Part shown: positions 35,487 to 42,805 of the stretch, piece after piece | Layout of the letters: each line of letters starts with the position of its first letter | How positions within the stretch are numbered: position 1 is the first letter of the stretch | Assembly: GCF_030161575.1 (NCBI RefSeq) | Contig: NZ_BSUL01000001.1 | Location: 2,337,809-2,401,808 of the forward strand | Direction of reading: 5' to 3' | Source: Arenivirga flava | GTDB taxonomy: Bacteria > Actinomycetota > Actinomycetes > Actinomycetales > Microbacteriaceae | DNA length: 64,000 nucleotides | Made by a program: the position numbers and the translations under genes | The notes under the pieces: generated by a model | The model's database searches: none | The model's input: the letters and a program-made list of their open reading frames with translations, nothing else | Told to the model about the DNA's origin: nothing

Positions 35487-36100
35487 ATGAGCACGCACAC
35501 CGGCCGCAAACGCGCCGTCCTCGCCGGGGGCACCGTCCTCGTCGCCGTCGGTCTCGCCACCGCCGCGGCCTTCACCGACTTCGCGACCCTGAACCTCGGC
35601 GGTGGGACCGCCGGCGGCGGCATCGGTGGCGACACGCGCTTCAACATGCAGGTGGTGGGCACCGATGCCGACGGCGTGCCCGTGCCCGGCACCTGGCAGG
35701 AGGCCTCCGGCGCAGAAGGCGTCGACATCGTCGTGCCGGGAGCCGACCTGATCACGCCGGGTGACACCGTCCGCGTGAGCATCCCGTTCCGCAACGAGAG
35801 CCCGGCGCTCTCCGCCGACATCGCGTTCTCGCTGCAGGACCGTCCCGGCCTCACCTCGGACGCCGGCATCGCCGCCGCCCTGCGTTACACCGTGTCGCTC
35901 GACGGCACCGCGCTCGTCACCGATGCGACGCAGGCTGCCGTCAACGAGATCGGGCTCGCCGTCTACGCGAGCGGCCAGGGGGCGTGCTCGATGTCGCGGT
36001 CACCCTGCCCGACCAGGGATCACCCGCCGCGAACAACGCGCTGCAGGGCCAGGTCTCGCACGTGCAGGCCTACTTCGACGCGATCTCCGTCCAGCCGTGA
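35487..36100 (+). CDS. TasA/camelysin-like protein with SipW-type signal peptide, frame broken once
   Basis: First gene of the SipW operon. The N-terminus MSTHTGRKRAVLAGGTVL leads into a short hydrophobic stretch ending AAAFTDFATLNLGG, the signature of SipW-dependent signal peptides. The mature part is a beta-rich domain with RFNMQVVGTDADG, NESPALSADIAFSLQD and, after the break, SGQGGVLDVAVTLPDQGSP. One base is missing in GGGGG at 35978-35982; adding a G restores a 204-residue protein ending at 36100 in DAISVQP. A consensus error is more likely than decay because the rest of the operon is intact. The product is probably an exported surface or fibre subunit. Confidence 0.82.
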
Positions 36101-36173
36101 GACGGGGGCGGCGGGCCATCGCCTCGCCGCCCCGTCCGCGCGCAGCTCCGCCCACTCCCACCAGAGGATCCAG

Positions 36174-36785
36174 ATGATCCAGCGCCGCACCGGATGCACC
36201 CGCCTCGTGCTGTCGATCGGAGCCGTAGCGGCTACCGCGGGCCTCGTCACCGCCGCGGCCATCACGGACTCCGACGATGTCGTCGTGCTCCTGGACGGCG
36301 AGCGCAATCGCTTCGATCTCGTGGCCGCGGCCAGCCACCGGTCCGACTGGCATCCCGGTGCCGACGACTGGGAGCAGGGCCGACCCGAGGCGATACGCAT
36401 CCCGATCGGCGCGGACGGCCGGCTGCTCGGTCCCGGCGGCGTCGTGAGCTACCGGATCGCCGTCCGCAACGTCAGTCCGGCGCTCGCGGGCGCGATCGAG
36501 CTCGAGATCTGGGACCCGCAGGACCGCGTCGGGCAGCTCGACCCCTCGACCGGGCGATTCGTGGAGCTCTTCGACCAACTGCGCATCGTCGTCCGCGACG
36601 GCGAGTCCGTGCTCGTGGACCGCCCGCCGCGCGATGCTCCGATGCGCACGGGCTGGGACAGCCCGCTCGGACGCGACGAGCACCGGGTGCTCGACGTGGA
36701 GCTCTCGCTGCCCGCCGAGCTCGACGACCGCTGGCAGGGCGCGAGCACCGACATCGCGTTCCGCTTCACGGGGGTGAGCGTGTGA
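36174..36785 (+). CDS. TasA-like exported protein (paralogue 2)
   Basis: A 203-residue protein with a SipW-like signal region (LVLSIGAVAATAGLVTAAAI followed by TDSDDVVV). Mature sequence features shared with its neighbours are RFDLVAAAS, NVSPALAGAIELEIWD and the C-terminal LPAELDDRWQGASTDIAFRF. The shared blocks in matching order indicate tandem duplication of one beta-sandwich family. ATG at 36174 is preceded by AGAGGA. Its stop overlaps the next gene (GTGA). Function beyond secretion is unknown. Confidence 0.8.
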   Translation: MIQRRTGCTRLVLSIGAVAATAGLVTAAAITDSDDVVVLLDGERNRFDLVAAASHRSDWHPGADDWEQGRPEAIRIPIGADGRLLGPGGVVSYRIAVRNVSPALAGAIELEIWDPQDRVGQLDPSTGRFVELFDQLRIVVRDGESVLVDRPPRDAPMRTGWDSPLGRDEHRVLDVELSLPAELDDRWQGASTDIAFRFTGVSV

Positions 36786-37369
36786 CCGCATCCACCACGC
36801 GACGGCGATGGATGCTCGGCCTCGCAGTGCTCGGCATGATCCCGGTGCTCGGCATCGCCGCCACATCGGCGGCGTTCACCGACTCGGCGCTCATCGAGCT
36901 CGGCACGGGCGTCTCGGGCTCGGCTATCGGCCATCCCGGCCGGTTCGACCTCGCCGTGCTCGACGACGCCGGCCTCCCGCAGGACGCGGCGGAGGATGCG
37001 CAGGCGGTGCGGCTGAGCGTCACCGGCTCACCCGTGCTGTCGCAGGACGATCCGGTGGTGATGGTCGTGAGCATCCTCAACCGTCCGGGCAGTCCGGACG
37101 GCGACGTGGTCATCGAGCTGTACGATCCCGACCCCGTCGCCGGTGACCCGTTCGGTTCGCTCCGTTTCGACCTGTACCTGGCGGGATCGACGGTCCCGGC
37201 CATCGCCGGGGCCTCGGCGGACGAGGTCAATCGCGCCGGGATCGTGCTCGAAGGGCTGGCCTCCGGCGAAACGCGGACGGTGCGGCTCGAGGCGACGATC
37301 GAGCAGCCGCCCGCCGTCCCGGGCTCCGGAACCCGGATCGGCCTCCGGGGAGTGGGGGAGACCCGATGA
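36782..37369 (+). CDS. TasA-like exported protein (paralogue 3)
   Basis: A 195-residue protein. Basic residues (TTRRRW) are followed by a hydrophobic segment ending TSAAFTDSALIELG, a clear SipW-type cleavage region. The mature part has GHPGRFDLAVLDDAGLP, NRPGSPDGDVVIELYD and LEGLASGETRTVRLEATIEQ, equivalent to blocks in the other paralogues. It starts at GTG 36782, overlapping the previous stop by GTGA, and ends overlapping the next ATG. Probably cotranslated with its neighbours and processed by the SipW peptidase at the operon end. Confidence 0.8.
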   Translation: MTASTTRRRWMLGLAVLGMIPVLGIAATSAAFTDSALIELGTGVSGSAIGHPGRFDLAVLDDAGLPQDAAEDAQAVRLSVTGSPVLSQDDPVVMVVSILNRPGSPDGDVVIELYDPDPVAGDPFGSLRFDLYLAGSTVPAIAGASADEVNRAGIVLEGLASGETRTVRLEATIEQPPAVPGSGTRIGLRGVGETR

Positions 37370-37962
37370 ACGGCCTTCGAGGCGTGCTGGCGACCGGTAT
37401 CGCCGCGGGCCTGCTGGTGCTGCACGCCCCGGTCCCGGCGTCCGCGGACGGCTCGGCGGTCTCCGTCGAGCCCGAGACCGTCGCGATCGATGTCCCCGCG
37501 CCCGGCCACAGCACCACCTGGTCCATGTCGGTGACGAATCGCACGCACCAGGCGCTGCCGCTCGCGGTCGCCGTCACCGGAGCCGAGGGGCCCGTCACGA
37601 CCGGAGCGACCCCCGTCGTCGTCACGCTCGCGTCGACCTCCGGCGACCGGCTGATCGACGCGACCCCCGCCGGTGAGCTGGTCGGCAGCACGGTGCCGCT
37701 CGACGCGCTCGCGCCGGGGGAGACCCGTGAGCTGCGCGGCGAGGCGGCGCTGCCGCAGGAGGCCGATGACCGCTATCAGGGCGCGGGAGGCCGCCTGACG
37801 TTCCGGTTCGTCGCATCCGTCGAATCCGCCCCCGCGAACGCGCCGGCCCTCGGCCGAACGGGTGCCGAGGTCGCAGCCGGTCTCGCGCTCACCGCGACGC
37901 TGCTCCTCGGCGGCATCGCGTCCATCATCATCGGCCGTCGACGGAGGACCCGGAGTGAGTGA
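37366..37962 (+). CDS. Membrane-anchored surface protein with LGRTG sorting-like tail
   Basis: A 198-residue protein with an ordinary Sec signal peptide (about residues 1-27, ending PVPASADG), a beta-rich ectodomain containing LPQEADDRYQGAGGRLTFRF, which it shares with paralogue 2, and a C-terminal LGRTGAEV motif followed by a transmembrane helix and RRRRTR. That tail is laid out like an LPXTG-type sorting signal with Gly in place of Pro, close to the LAXTG preferred by class E sortases. It may anchor the TasA-like assembly to the wall or membrane. ATGA overlap at the start. Confidence 0.78.
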   Translation: MNGLRGVLATGIAAGLLVLHAPVPASADGSAVSVEPETVAIDVPAPGHSTTWSMSVTNRTHQALPLAVAVTGAEGPVTTGATPVVVTLASTSGDRLIDATPAGELVGSTVPLDALAPGETRELRGEAALPQEADDRYQGAGGRLTFRFVASVESAPANAPALGRTGAEVAAGLALTATLLLGGIASIIIGRRRRTRSE

Positions 37963-39257
37963 ACGGAATGCGAAGCCGGCTGCGGCCATCTCCCGGCGCG
38001 GCGTCTTCACGCTGCTCGGGCTCGGCGCGGCCGGGGTGTTCGCAGCCAGGGCGCCGCAACCCACGAGCGCTGGATACACGGACCGGGTGCAGGCGGCGTC
38101 GGCCTTCCTCGCGACGGAGGCGGTGCCCACCTTCCGGCCCGGACTCGCAGGGCACTCGCGGATGTACCAGACCGGTCTCGGTCTGTCGGTCGCGGGCGAG
38201 GTGATGGTCTGGGGCGACCTGAGCTTCGGGATCGCCGGTGGCGGCGCCTCCCTGGCGAGCGGGCCGCCGACCGTGGTGCCGGGGCTTCCCCATCCGGCAG
38301 GTCACCGGCAGTTCGCGGAACGCCAATGCGATCGACGCGACCGGGCAGGTCTGGGGCTGGGGCTCGTTCGCGGACCGGGACGGAACCGACGGCGCGGCCC
38401 CGGCCAACTCGCCGCGGCGCATCCGCATCGGCACCCGGTCGGGCGGAGCCGGTGCGCTGCTCGACGGGGTGATGACGCTGTCGTCGACGGAGTTCGCGGG
38501 TGCGGGCATCCGTGCCGACGGCACCGTGTGGCACTGGGGATCGTCGGAGGAGTACGGCGGCAACGCGGGCAGCGGTGCGAGCCAGCTGGGCGGGCTGCCG
38601 GACCCGACCTCGCCCGGCAATCGGCCGATCTACATCAAGGGCGCCTCGACCAACTTCTTCCTGCTGCTCGAGAACGGCGACGTCTACTACTGGGGCGGCA
38701 CGACCGCCAACTCGCTGCCCTCGGGGCTCGGCGGTGTCGGCGCGAGGGCTGCTCGCATCCCGAGCCTCGCGCCCTGGGCGCGGCACGTCGTCGGCGAGGC
38801 GGGCCCGTACATCGTGGCGGTCGACGGCGGCAGGGACATGGGGGCTGCGATGCTCTCCGACGGTCAGGTGCTGACCTGGGGTTCGAACGCGGGTCGGATC
38901 GGCGGGCGCGGGACGGAGACCGCGCCGGCGAGCGAGCCGGCGATCAACCCGGGCCTGGCGGGCATCCGATCGATGCGGTTCTCCTTCACCGGCGCGCTGT
39001 TCCTCGACGGGCAGGGCGGCCTGCACGGTTACGGCGCCCCGGACGACCAGGCCGCCCTGCCGCTGGTCGCGGGGCCGATCGACACCGCGGTCAGCCTGGT
39101 CACCGCGGGGCAGGACTTCTTCCTCTGGCAGCGCGTCGACGGCACGTTCTGGGGACGCGGCTACAACCCGGATCGCGCCCTGGGCGATCCTCGCGGTACC
39201 CAGGCCGCGAACCGTCAGGTCTCCTGGGACCTCTCACCGCTGAGGATCCCAGCATGA
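37955..39257 (+). CDS. RCC1/BLIP-II-like beta-propeller protein with exported leader, frame broken once
   Basis: A predicted seven-bladed RCC1-type propeller with repeats VMVWGDLSFGIAGG, VWGWGSFADRDG, VWHWGSSEEYGG, VYYWGGTTANS, VLTWGSNAGRIGG and HGYGAPDDQ. The N-terminus has SRRGVFTLLGLGAAG, resembling a twin-arginine leader, and then TSAGYTDRVQAAS, resembling a SipW cleavage site. GTG at 37955 has GGAGGA 7 nt upstream and overlaps the previous stop. The frame shifts at the CCCC run 38288-38291; removing one C gives a 433-residue protein. Such propellers mediate protein binding; BLIP-II binds beta-lactamases. Its role in this operon is unknown. Confidence 0.8.
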
Positions 39258-39904
39258 GCGGCCGGACGGAGCGGACTCGTGCGCGACCGCTCCTGCTGCG
39301 GACGGGTGTCGCCGTGCTCGGGCTGCTCGTCCTCCTCGCTGCCGGAACCACCGGGGCGGCCCACACGGACGGGGCACGACTCGGCCTCGGGGGCGCCGGC
39401 ATCGGCCCCTCGGAGCGCTTCGACATCGGTCTGGTCTCGCAGGGCAGGGCGCTGCAGGCCGATCTGCCCTCGGGTGCACCCTGGGCCGTGCCGGGCGCCG
39501 GCGAGCTCGTACCCGGTCGCACCATCACCACCGAGCTGCCGGTCTTCAACAACACGCCACGCCTGCTGGCCGACACGGCGATCGCGATCGTCGCACGGGA
39601 GGGCGGGACGGGCGACGGCGTCCCGGACATCACGCCCTTCCTGCGCTTCACCGCCACCCTGGCCTCCGGCGCCGTGCTCTTCGAGGACGCCGTGCTCGCG
39701 GACGCCTCGGGCAGCCTCGGCGCCCTCGCTCCCCGCGGGGCGCCGCCGCTGGACGGCGGCGAGGCCTTCACGCCCGGCGAGCCCGGCAGCCTCGACACCA
39801 TCACGCTGAGCATCGAGTACCTCGACGAGCCGGGGGTCGAAGCGCTCAACGGCGGGCAGTCGGCGCTGTCGCTCCGCTTCGACGCGGGTTCGGTGACGTC
39901 GTGA
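39254..39904 (+). CDS. TasA-like exported protein (paralogue 4)
   Basis: A 216-residue protein. Basic N-terminus, hydrophobic stretch (VAVLGLLVLLAAGTTGAAHT) and then DGARLGLGGAGIG form a SipW-type leader. The mature part has SERFDIGLVSQG, NNTPRLLADTAIAIVA and the C-terminal LSIEYLDEPGVEALNGGQSA ending LSLRFDAG, matching the ordered blocks of the paralogues. It overlaps both neighbours (ATGA before, GTGA after). Together with the three other copies it suggests a multi-subunit surface structure. Confidence 0.8.
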   Translation: MSGRTERTRARPLLLRTGVAVLGLLVLLAAGTTGAAHTDGARLGLGGAGIGPSERFDIGLVSQGRALQADLPSGAPWAVPGAGELVPGRTITTELPVFNNTPRLLADTAIAIVAREGGTGDGVPDITPFLRFTATLASGAVLFEDAVLADASGSLGALAPRGAPPLDGGEAFTPGEPGSLDTITLSIEYLDEPGVEALNGGQSALSLRFDAGSVTS

Positions 39905-40503
39905 TGGGCGTCTACCGGCGCGGTCGGCGCCGTCGGCGGGCGCTCGCCGTGCTGGTCGCGGCGCGGTCCGCCCTCCTGACCGTCGCCGCAGCGCTCGGGG
40001 CGGTGTGCATCGCGGTCTTCCTCGTGTGCTTGGTCGCGAACGTGCGCCCGCTCATCGTGATGTCCGGATCGATGGAGCCGGACATCCCCGTGGGCTCGGT
40101 CGTGTTCTCGCAGGTGGTCGGGGTCGGCGAGATCTCGGTCGGTGATGTCGTCACCGTCGAGCGGCCCCGAGACCTGGGGCTGATCACGCATCGCGTCGTC
40201 GCGATCGCCCCCGAGGCCGACGGCGCGGTGTCGCTGACCCTGCGCGGGGACGCGAACGACAGCGACGATCCGCAGCCCTACGTCGTGAGCCAGGCGGGTG
40301 CGTACCGTCTGCACCTGCCCTGGTTCGGGTACGTCTCGGCATGGTTGCGGACGACCTCGGGTCTGCTCTGCGCCGCCGCTGCCGTGGTCGCCTTCCTCGC
40401 GCTGTACCTGCTCGATCCGCGGCGGTTGGGCGCACGTGTCGCAGGGGGCCGGCCGTCCAGACCATCCGGGCGTCGCCGACGCGTCCCGGTGAGAGGTGGG
40501 TGA
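39901..40503 (+). CDS. sipW: SipW-type signal peptidase I (Ser/His)
   Basis: A 200-residue signal peptidase with an arginine-rich N-terminus, a transmembrane helix at about 18-45, the catalytic serine Ser57 in MSGSMEPDIPVGS, and His97 in LITHRVV where ordinary bacterial enzymes have lysine. This Ser/His dyad, with Asp117 in RGDANDS, is the ER/archaeal (SipW) type. A second helix at about 150-172 is followed by a basic tail. SipW enzymes mature TasA-like proteins in Bacillus; here it closes an operon of such proteins. GTG 39901 or ATG 39904 are both possible starts. Confidence 0.92.
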   Translation: MMGVYRRGRRRRRALAVLVAARSALLTVAAALGAVCIAVFLVCLVANVRPLIVMSGSMEPDIPVGSVVFSQVVGVGEISVGDVVTVERPRDLGLITHRVVAIAPEADGAVSLTLRGDANDSDDPQPYVVSQAGAYRLHLPWFGYVSAWLRTTSGLLCAAAAVVAFLALYLLDPRRLGARVAGGRPSRPSGRRRRVPVRGG

Positions 40504-40626
40504 CGTGGCGTTCCCGGTCGCTGCGCACCCCCGAGATCGTCAGCGCTCCGCCTTCCGACGGAGCGAGCGGGCGGACCCGGGAAGCGGTCCCCGGCTTCCC
40601 GCGCCCGGCACCTGACGATCGATGGC

Positions 40627-40648
40627 GGCGGGGGATTCGGCCCCCGCC
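40627..40648 (+). terminator. Hairpin downstream of the SipW operon (first of two)
   Basis: An 8-bp perfect stem GGCGGGGG/CCCCCGCC with a 6-nt loop ATTCGG, 124 nt after the sipW stop. The 243-nt gap holds no gene. Confidence 0.55.
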
Positions 40649-40651
40649 TCC

Positions 40652-40685
40652 GCGGGGCGGTCCGTTCGGAGACGGGCCGCCCCGC
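40652..40685 (+). terminator. Hairpin downstream of the SipW operon (second of two)
   Basis: A perfect 9-bp stem GCGGGGCGG/CCGCCCCGC with a 16-nt loop, directly after the first hairpin. The tandem pair probably ends the operon before the DUF4287 gene. Confidence 0.55.
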
Positions 40686-40734
40686 TCGCCCGCGCTCCGG
40701 GCGAGCACCCCTCCCGTTCGGCGCCGCCGGGCGT

Positions 40735-40740
40735 TACGCT
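40735..40740 (+). promoter_or_regulatory. -10 box of a leaderless transcript (DUF4287 gene)
   Basis: TACGCT ends exactly 6 nt before ATG 40747, with no Shine-Dalgarno sequence. Confidence 0.55.
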
Positions 40741-40746
40741 GCCGCC

Positions 40747-41055
40747 ATGTCGTTCCAGGCGTACCTCGACGCGGTCGAGCAGAAGACCGGCCTCACTCCG
40801 CGCGAGCTCGCCGCGATCGCGCAGCAGAGGGGCCTGGCGGAGCCGGGCGTGAAGGCCGGCGAGATCCTCGCCTGGCTCAAGCAGGACTACGACCTCGGGC
40901 GCGGTCACGGCATGGCCATGGTGCACGTGATCACCAAGGGCGCTCGGATCGACGACAAGCACGTCGGCAAGGCCGGCGCGCACGGCGACGAGTCGAGCGA
41001 GCTCTGGCTCGACGGTGCGGCGAGCAGGCCGGCCGACTGGGGCTCGCGGGGGTGA
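40747..41055 (+). CDS. DUF4287 domain protein
   Basis: A 102-residue protein starting with the DUF4287 signature MSFQAYLDAVEQKTGLTPRE, then AGEILAWLKQDYDLGRGHGMAMVHVI. Family members are small, soluble, and common in actinobacteria and rhizobia; some are fused to DUF5655. The function is not known. The C-terminal region contains DDKHVGKAGAHGDESSELWLDG. The start is fixed by the leaderless box. The stop overlaps the next gene's GTG (GTGA). Confidence 0.9.
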   Translation: MSFQAYLDAVEQKTGLTPRELAAIAQQRGLAEPGVKAGEILAWLKQDYDLGRGHGMAMVHVITKGARIDDKHVGKAGAHGDESSELWLDGAASRPADWGSRG

Positions 41056-41456
41056 GCTCCGGAGGAGCGCGTGATGAGGGGTGCGGCGTGTGCGCCGCGC
41101 CCGCCAGCGGAGCTGCCGGCGACGTCTTGGCGCCGACGGGCGAGCGCACCTCGCGTCGGGCCGTCCTGAGCGTCGGCCTGGGACTGCTCGCGGTCGCCGC
41201 GCTGCCGCTCTCGCTGCTCTCGGCGATGTACGTGACGGGGCTGCCGCCGCAGATCGGGATCGTGGCGGTACCGGCGGGGATCGCGGCGATCGCGGCGGCC
41301 TTCGTAGCGCGGCGCGAGCTGCGGCGCGACGAGACGCTCACCGGCTACGGGCTCTCGCTCGCGGGACTCGTGCTCGGCGTCGTGGCGCTCGGCCTGTGCG
41401 CCCTGCAGATGGCGATGCCCCTCATCCTCGTGCTCGGTGTTCTGGTGAGCACATGA
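41052..41456 (+). CDS. DUF4190-like membrane protein
   Basis: A 134-residue protein with a polar N-terminus containing two cysteines (DEGCGVCAAP), a hydrophobic helix pair at about residues 37-80, a basic loop (ARRELRRDETLTGYG) and a third helix at about 98-130. The GYGLSLAGLVLGVVAL segment is typical of DUF4190. GTG at 41052 overlaps the DUF4287 stop; a shorter start is possible because the first 30 residues are not conserved in type. The stop overlaps a small open frame (ATGA). Confidence 0.7.
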   Translation: MSSGGARDEGCGVCAAPASGAAGDVLAPTGERTSRRAVLSVGLGLLAVAALPLSLLSAMYVTGLPPQIGIVAVPAGIAAIAAAFVARRELRRDETLTGYGLSLAGLVLGVVALGLCALQMAMPLILVLGVLVST

Positions 41457-41611
41457 GCGGCGTTGCGGTGGTGCCGCCCGGCACCGGGTACACGGTTCAG
41501 CGGTCCCTGCTGCACCGGGCCGGTGTGCGCGAGCGGGTGCCGGGCGTCCGGCTCACCCCTGTGCTCGCCGGCGCCGGCTCGCGCGCTGCCGCGTCCGCCG
41601 ATGCGCTGTGA
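41453..41611 (+). CDS. Possible small protein between the DUF4190-like and GNAT genes
   Basis: A 52-codon frame starting MSGVAVVPPGTGYTVQRSLL. It has no recognisable domain, helix or membrane segment. The only support is that its ATG overlaps the preceding stop and its own stop overlaps the GTG of the GNAT gene, the same overlap style as bona fide genes here. It could equally be a spacer read by chance. Confidence 0.35.
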   Translation: MSGVAVVPPGTGYTVQRSLLHRAGVRERVPGVRLTPVLAGAGSRAAASADAL

Positions 41612-42081
41612 CGCTGCGCATCCGCTCGGCGACCTCCGGGGATGCGGCCGCGCTCGCGGCGTTCATGCTGGAGGAGTGGGATCGAGCGCATCGCGGGGTG
41701 CTCGCTGACGAGCTGTTGGACGCTCGCCGTGCCGAGCCGCCCGATGCGCGGCGGCGGCGGTGGTCGGAGCGCGTGGCCGGCGGCGGCGTCCTGGTCGCGG
41801 AGCTGGAAGGCCGACTCGTCGGCACGGTGCGAATCGACGGTGTCGATGGGGAGCTCGGACCGCAGCTCGGCTCGCTCATCGTCGCCGCCGCCGCTCGTCG
41901 CCGGGGGATCGGCGCCGGTTTGATGCGCGCATCGATCGGGCGACGTGCGGCGCACCTCTGGGTGTTCGAGAGAGCCTCCGGCGCGCGGCGGTTCCACGAA
42001 CGGCAGGGCTTCCGTCTCGACGGCGTACGACGACTGGATGCCTTCGGGCCCGAGCTGCGCATGGTGCGCCGCGCCGGCTGA
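41608..42081 (+). CDS. GNAT-family N-acetyltransferase
   Basis: A 157-residue GNAT enzyme that transfers acetyl from acetyl-CoA. It begins LRIRSATSGDAAALAAFMLEE, has the core strand GGVLVAELEGRLVGTVRID, the pyrophosphate-binding loop ARRRGIGAGLM (the R/Q-x-x-G-x-G/A motif) and the C-terminal RFHERQGFRLDGV. The acceptor is unknown. The GTG start overlaps the preceding small frame by GTGA; no good ribosome binding site is visible. Confidence 0.87.
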   Translation: MTLRIRSATSGDAAALAAFMLEEWDRAHRGVLADELLDARRAEPPDARRRRWSERVAGGGVLVAELEGRLVGTVRIDGVDGELGPQLGSLIVAAAARRRGIGAGLMRASIGRRAAHLWVFERASGARRFHERQGFRLDGVRRLDAFGPELRMVRRAG

Positions 42082-42204
42082 GCGGTCGCGGTTCGCGCGA
42101 TGCCCGAGGTGTCGCATCCGCTCGGCGAGCCGGGCCGGTATGCGACGTCGCTTCGGAACGCGACCCCGCGCCGTTCTCGGTCGCTCCGGCGGGCGGAGTC
42201 CCGC

Positions 42205-42265
42205 GTCGAGTTGCCGCGAATGGCGGCCTCGGGGGTCGCGAAGCAGCCATTCGCGGCAACTCGAC
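42205..42265. repeat. 20-bp perfect palindromic element (REP-like)
   Basis: The 367-nt gap between the convergent GNAT and GntR genes contains no gene I can support. It holds a 20-bp perfect inverted repeat with arms at 42205-42224 and 42246-42265 and a 21-nt loop. The arm begins GTCGAGTTGCCGCG. No T-tract follows. It may be a terminator or one copy of a genome-wide repeated palindrome. Confidence 0.7.
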
Positions 42266-42448
42266 GGCCGCGGGTTCCTGCTGGGCCTGCGTGGGGGATC
42301 GAGTGGGTGCCGTCCGCACGGAGCCGAGCGGCATCGACCGGCACCGCGATGCCTCGGGTCGCGCCCGGCGGGTGTTCGCAGGGTGACGGACCGACCGGTG
42401 ATGCGCCACGGCACGTCGCCGCTGGAGAGGGCGGAGCGGCGCGGACGC

Positions 42449-42805
42449 CTACGCCCCGAGCGCCGCGCGGGCGTAGGCGAGCGCCTGCTCGGGGCTGACG
42501 CCGAGCCGCAGCACGCGGTCGGCGTAGGCGCGCGCGGCCTCCTGCACGGCCTGCTCGCCGGGGTCGCCCTGGGGGCGGATGAAGCTGCCGTTGCGCCCGC
42601 GGGTCTCGATCAGGCCGTCGGCCTCGAGTTCGCGGTAGGCGCGTGCGACGGTGCCGGGTGCGACCCCGAGATCCTCGGCGAGGCGGCGCACGGTCGGCAG
42701 CCGTGTGCCGGCGGCGAGCGATCCCGCGCGCGTCTGCTCGACGACCTGCGCGCGCAGCTGCTCGAACGGCGGGGTCGGCGACTTCGGGTCGATGACGACG
42801 ATCAT
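42449..42805 (-). CDS. GntR-family transcriptional regulator (YtrA type)
   Basis: A 118-residue regulator with the GntR winged helix-turn-helix at about residues 10-75 (PPFEQLRAQVVEQ, LPTVRRLAEDLGVAPGTVAR, ADGLIETRGRNGSFI) and only a short C-terminal helix region. That places it in the small YtrA subfamily, which normally autoregulates its operon and controls an adjacent membrane protein or ABC transporter. Here the gene overlaps the stop of the preceding membrane gene (ATGA). Its likely operator is the palindrome at 43750-43786. Confidence 0.92.
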   Translation of the reverse strand: MIVVIDPKSPTPPFEQLRAQVVEQTRAGSLAAGTRLPTVRRLAEDLGVAPGTVARAYRELEADGLIETRGRNGSFIRPQGDPGEQAVQEAARAYADRVLRLGVSPEQALAYARAALGA

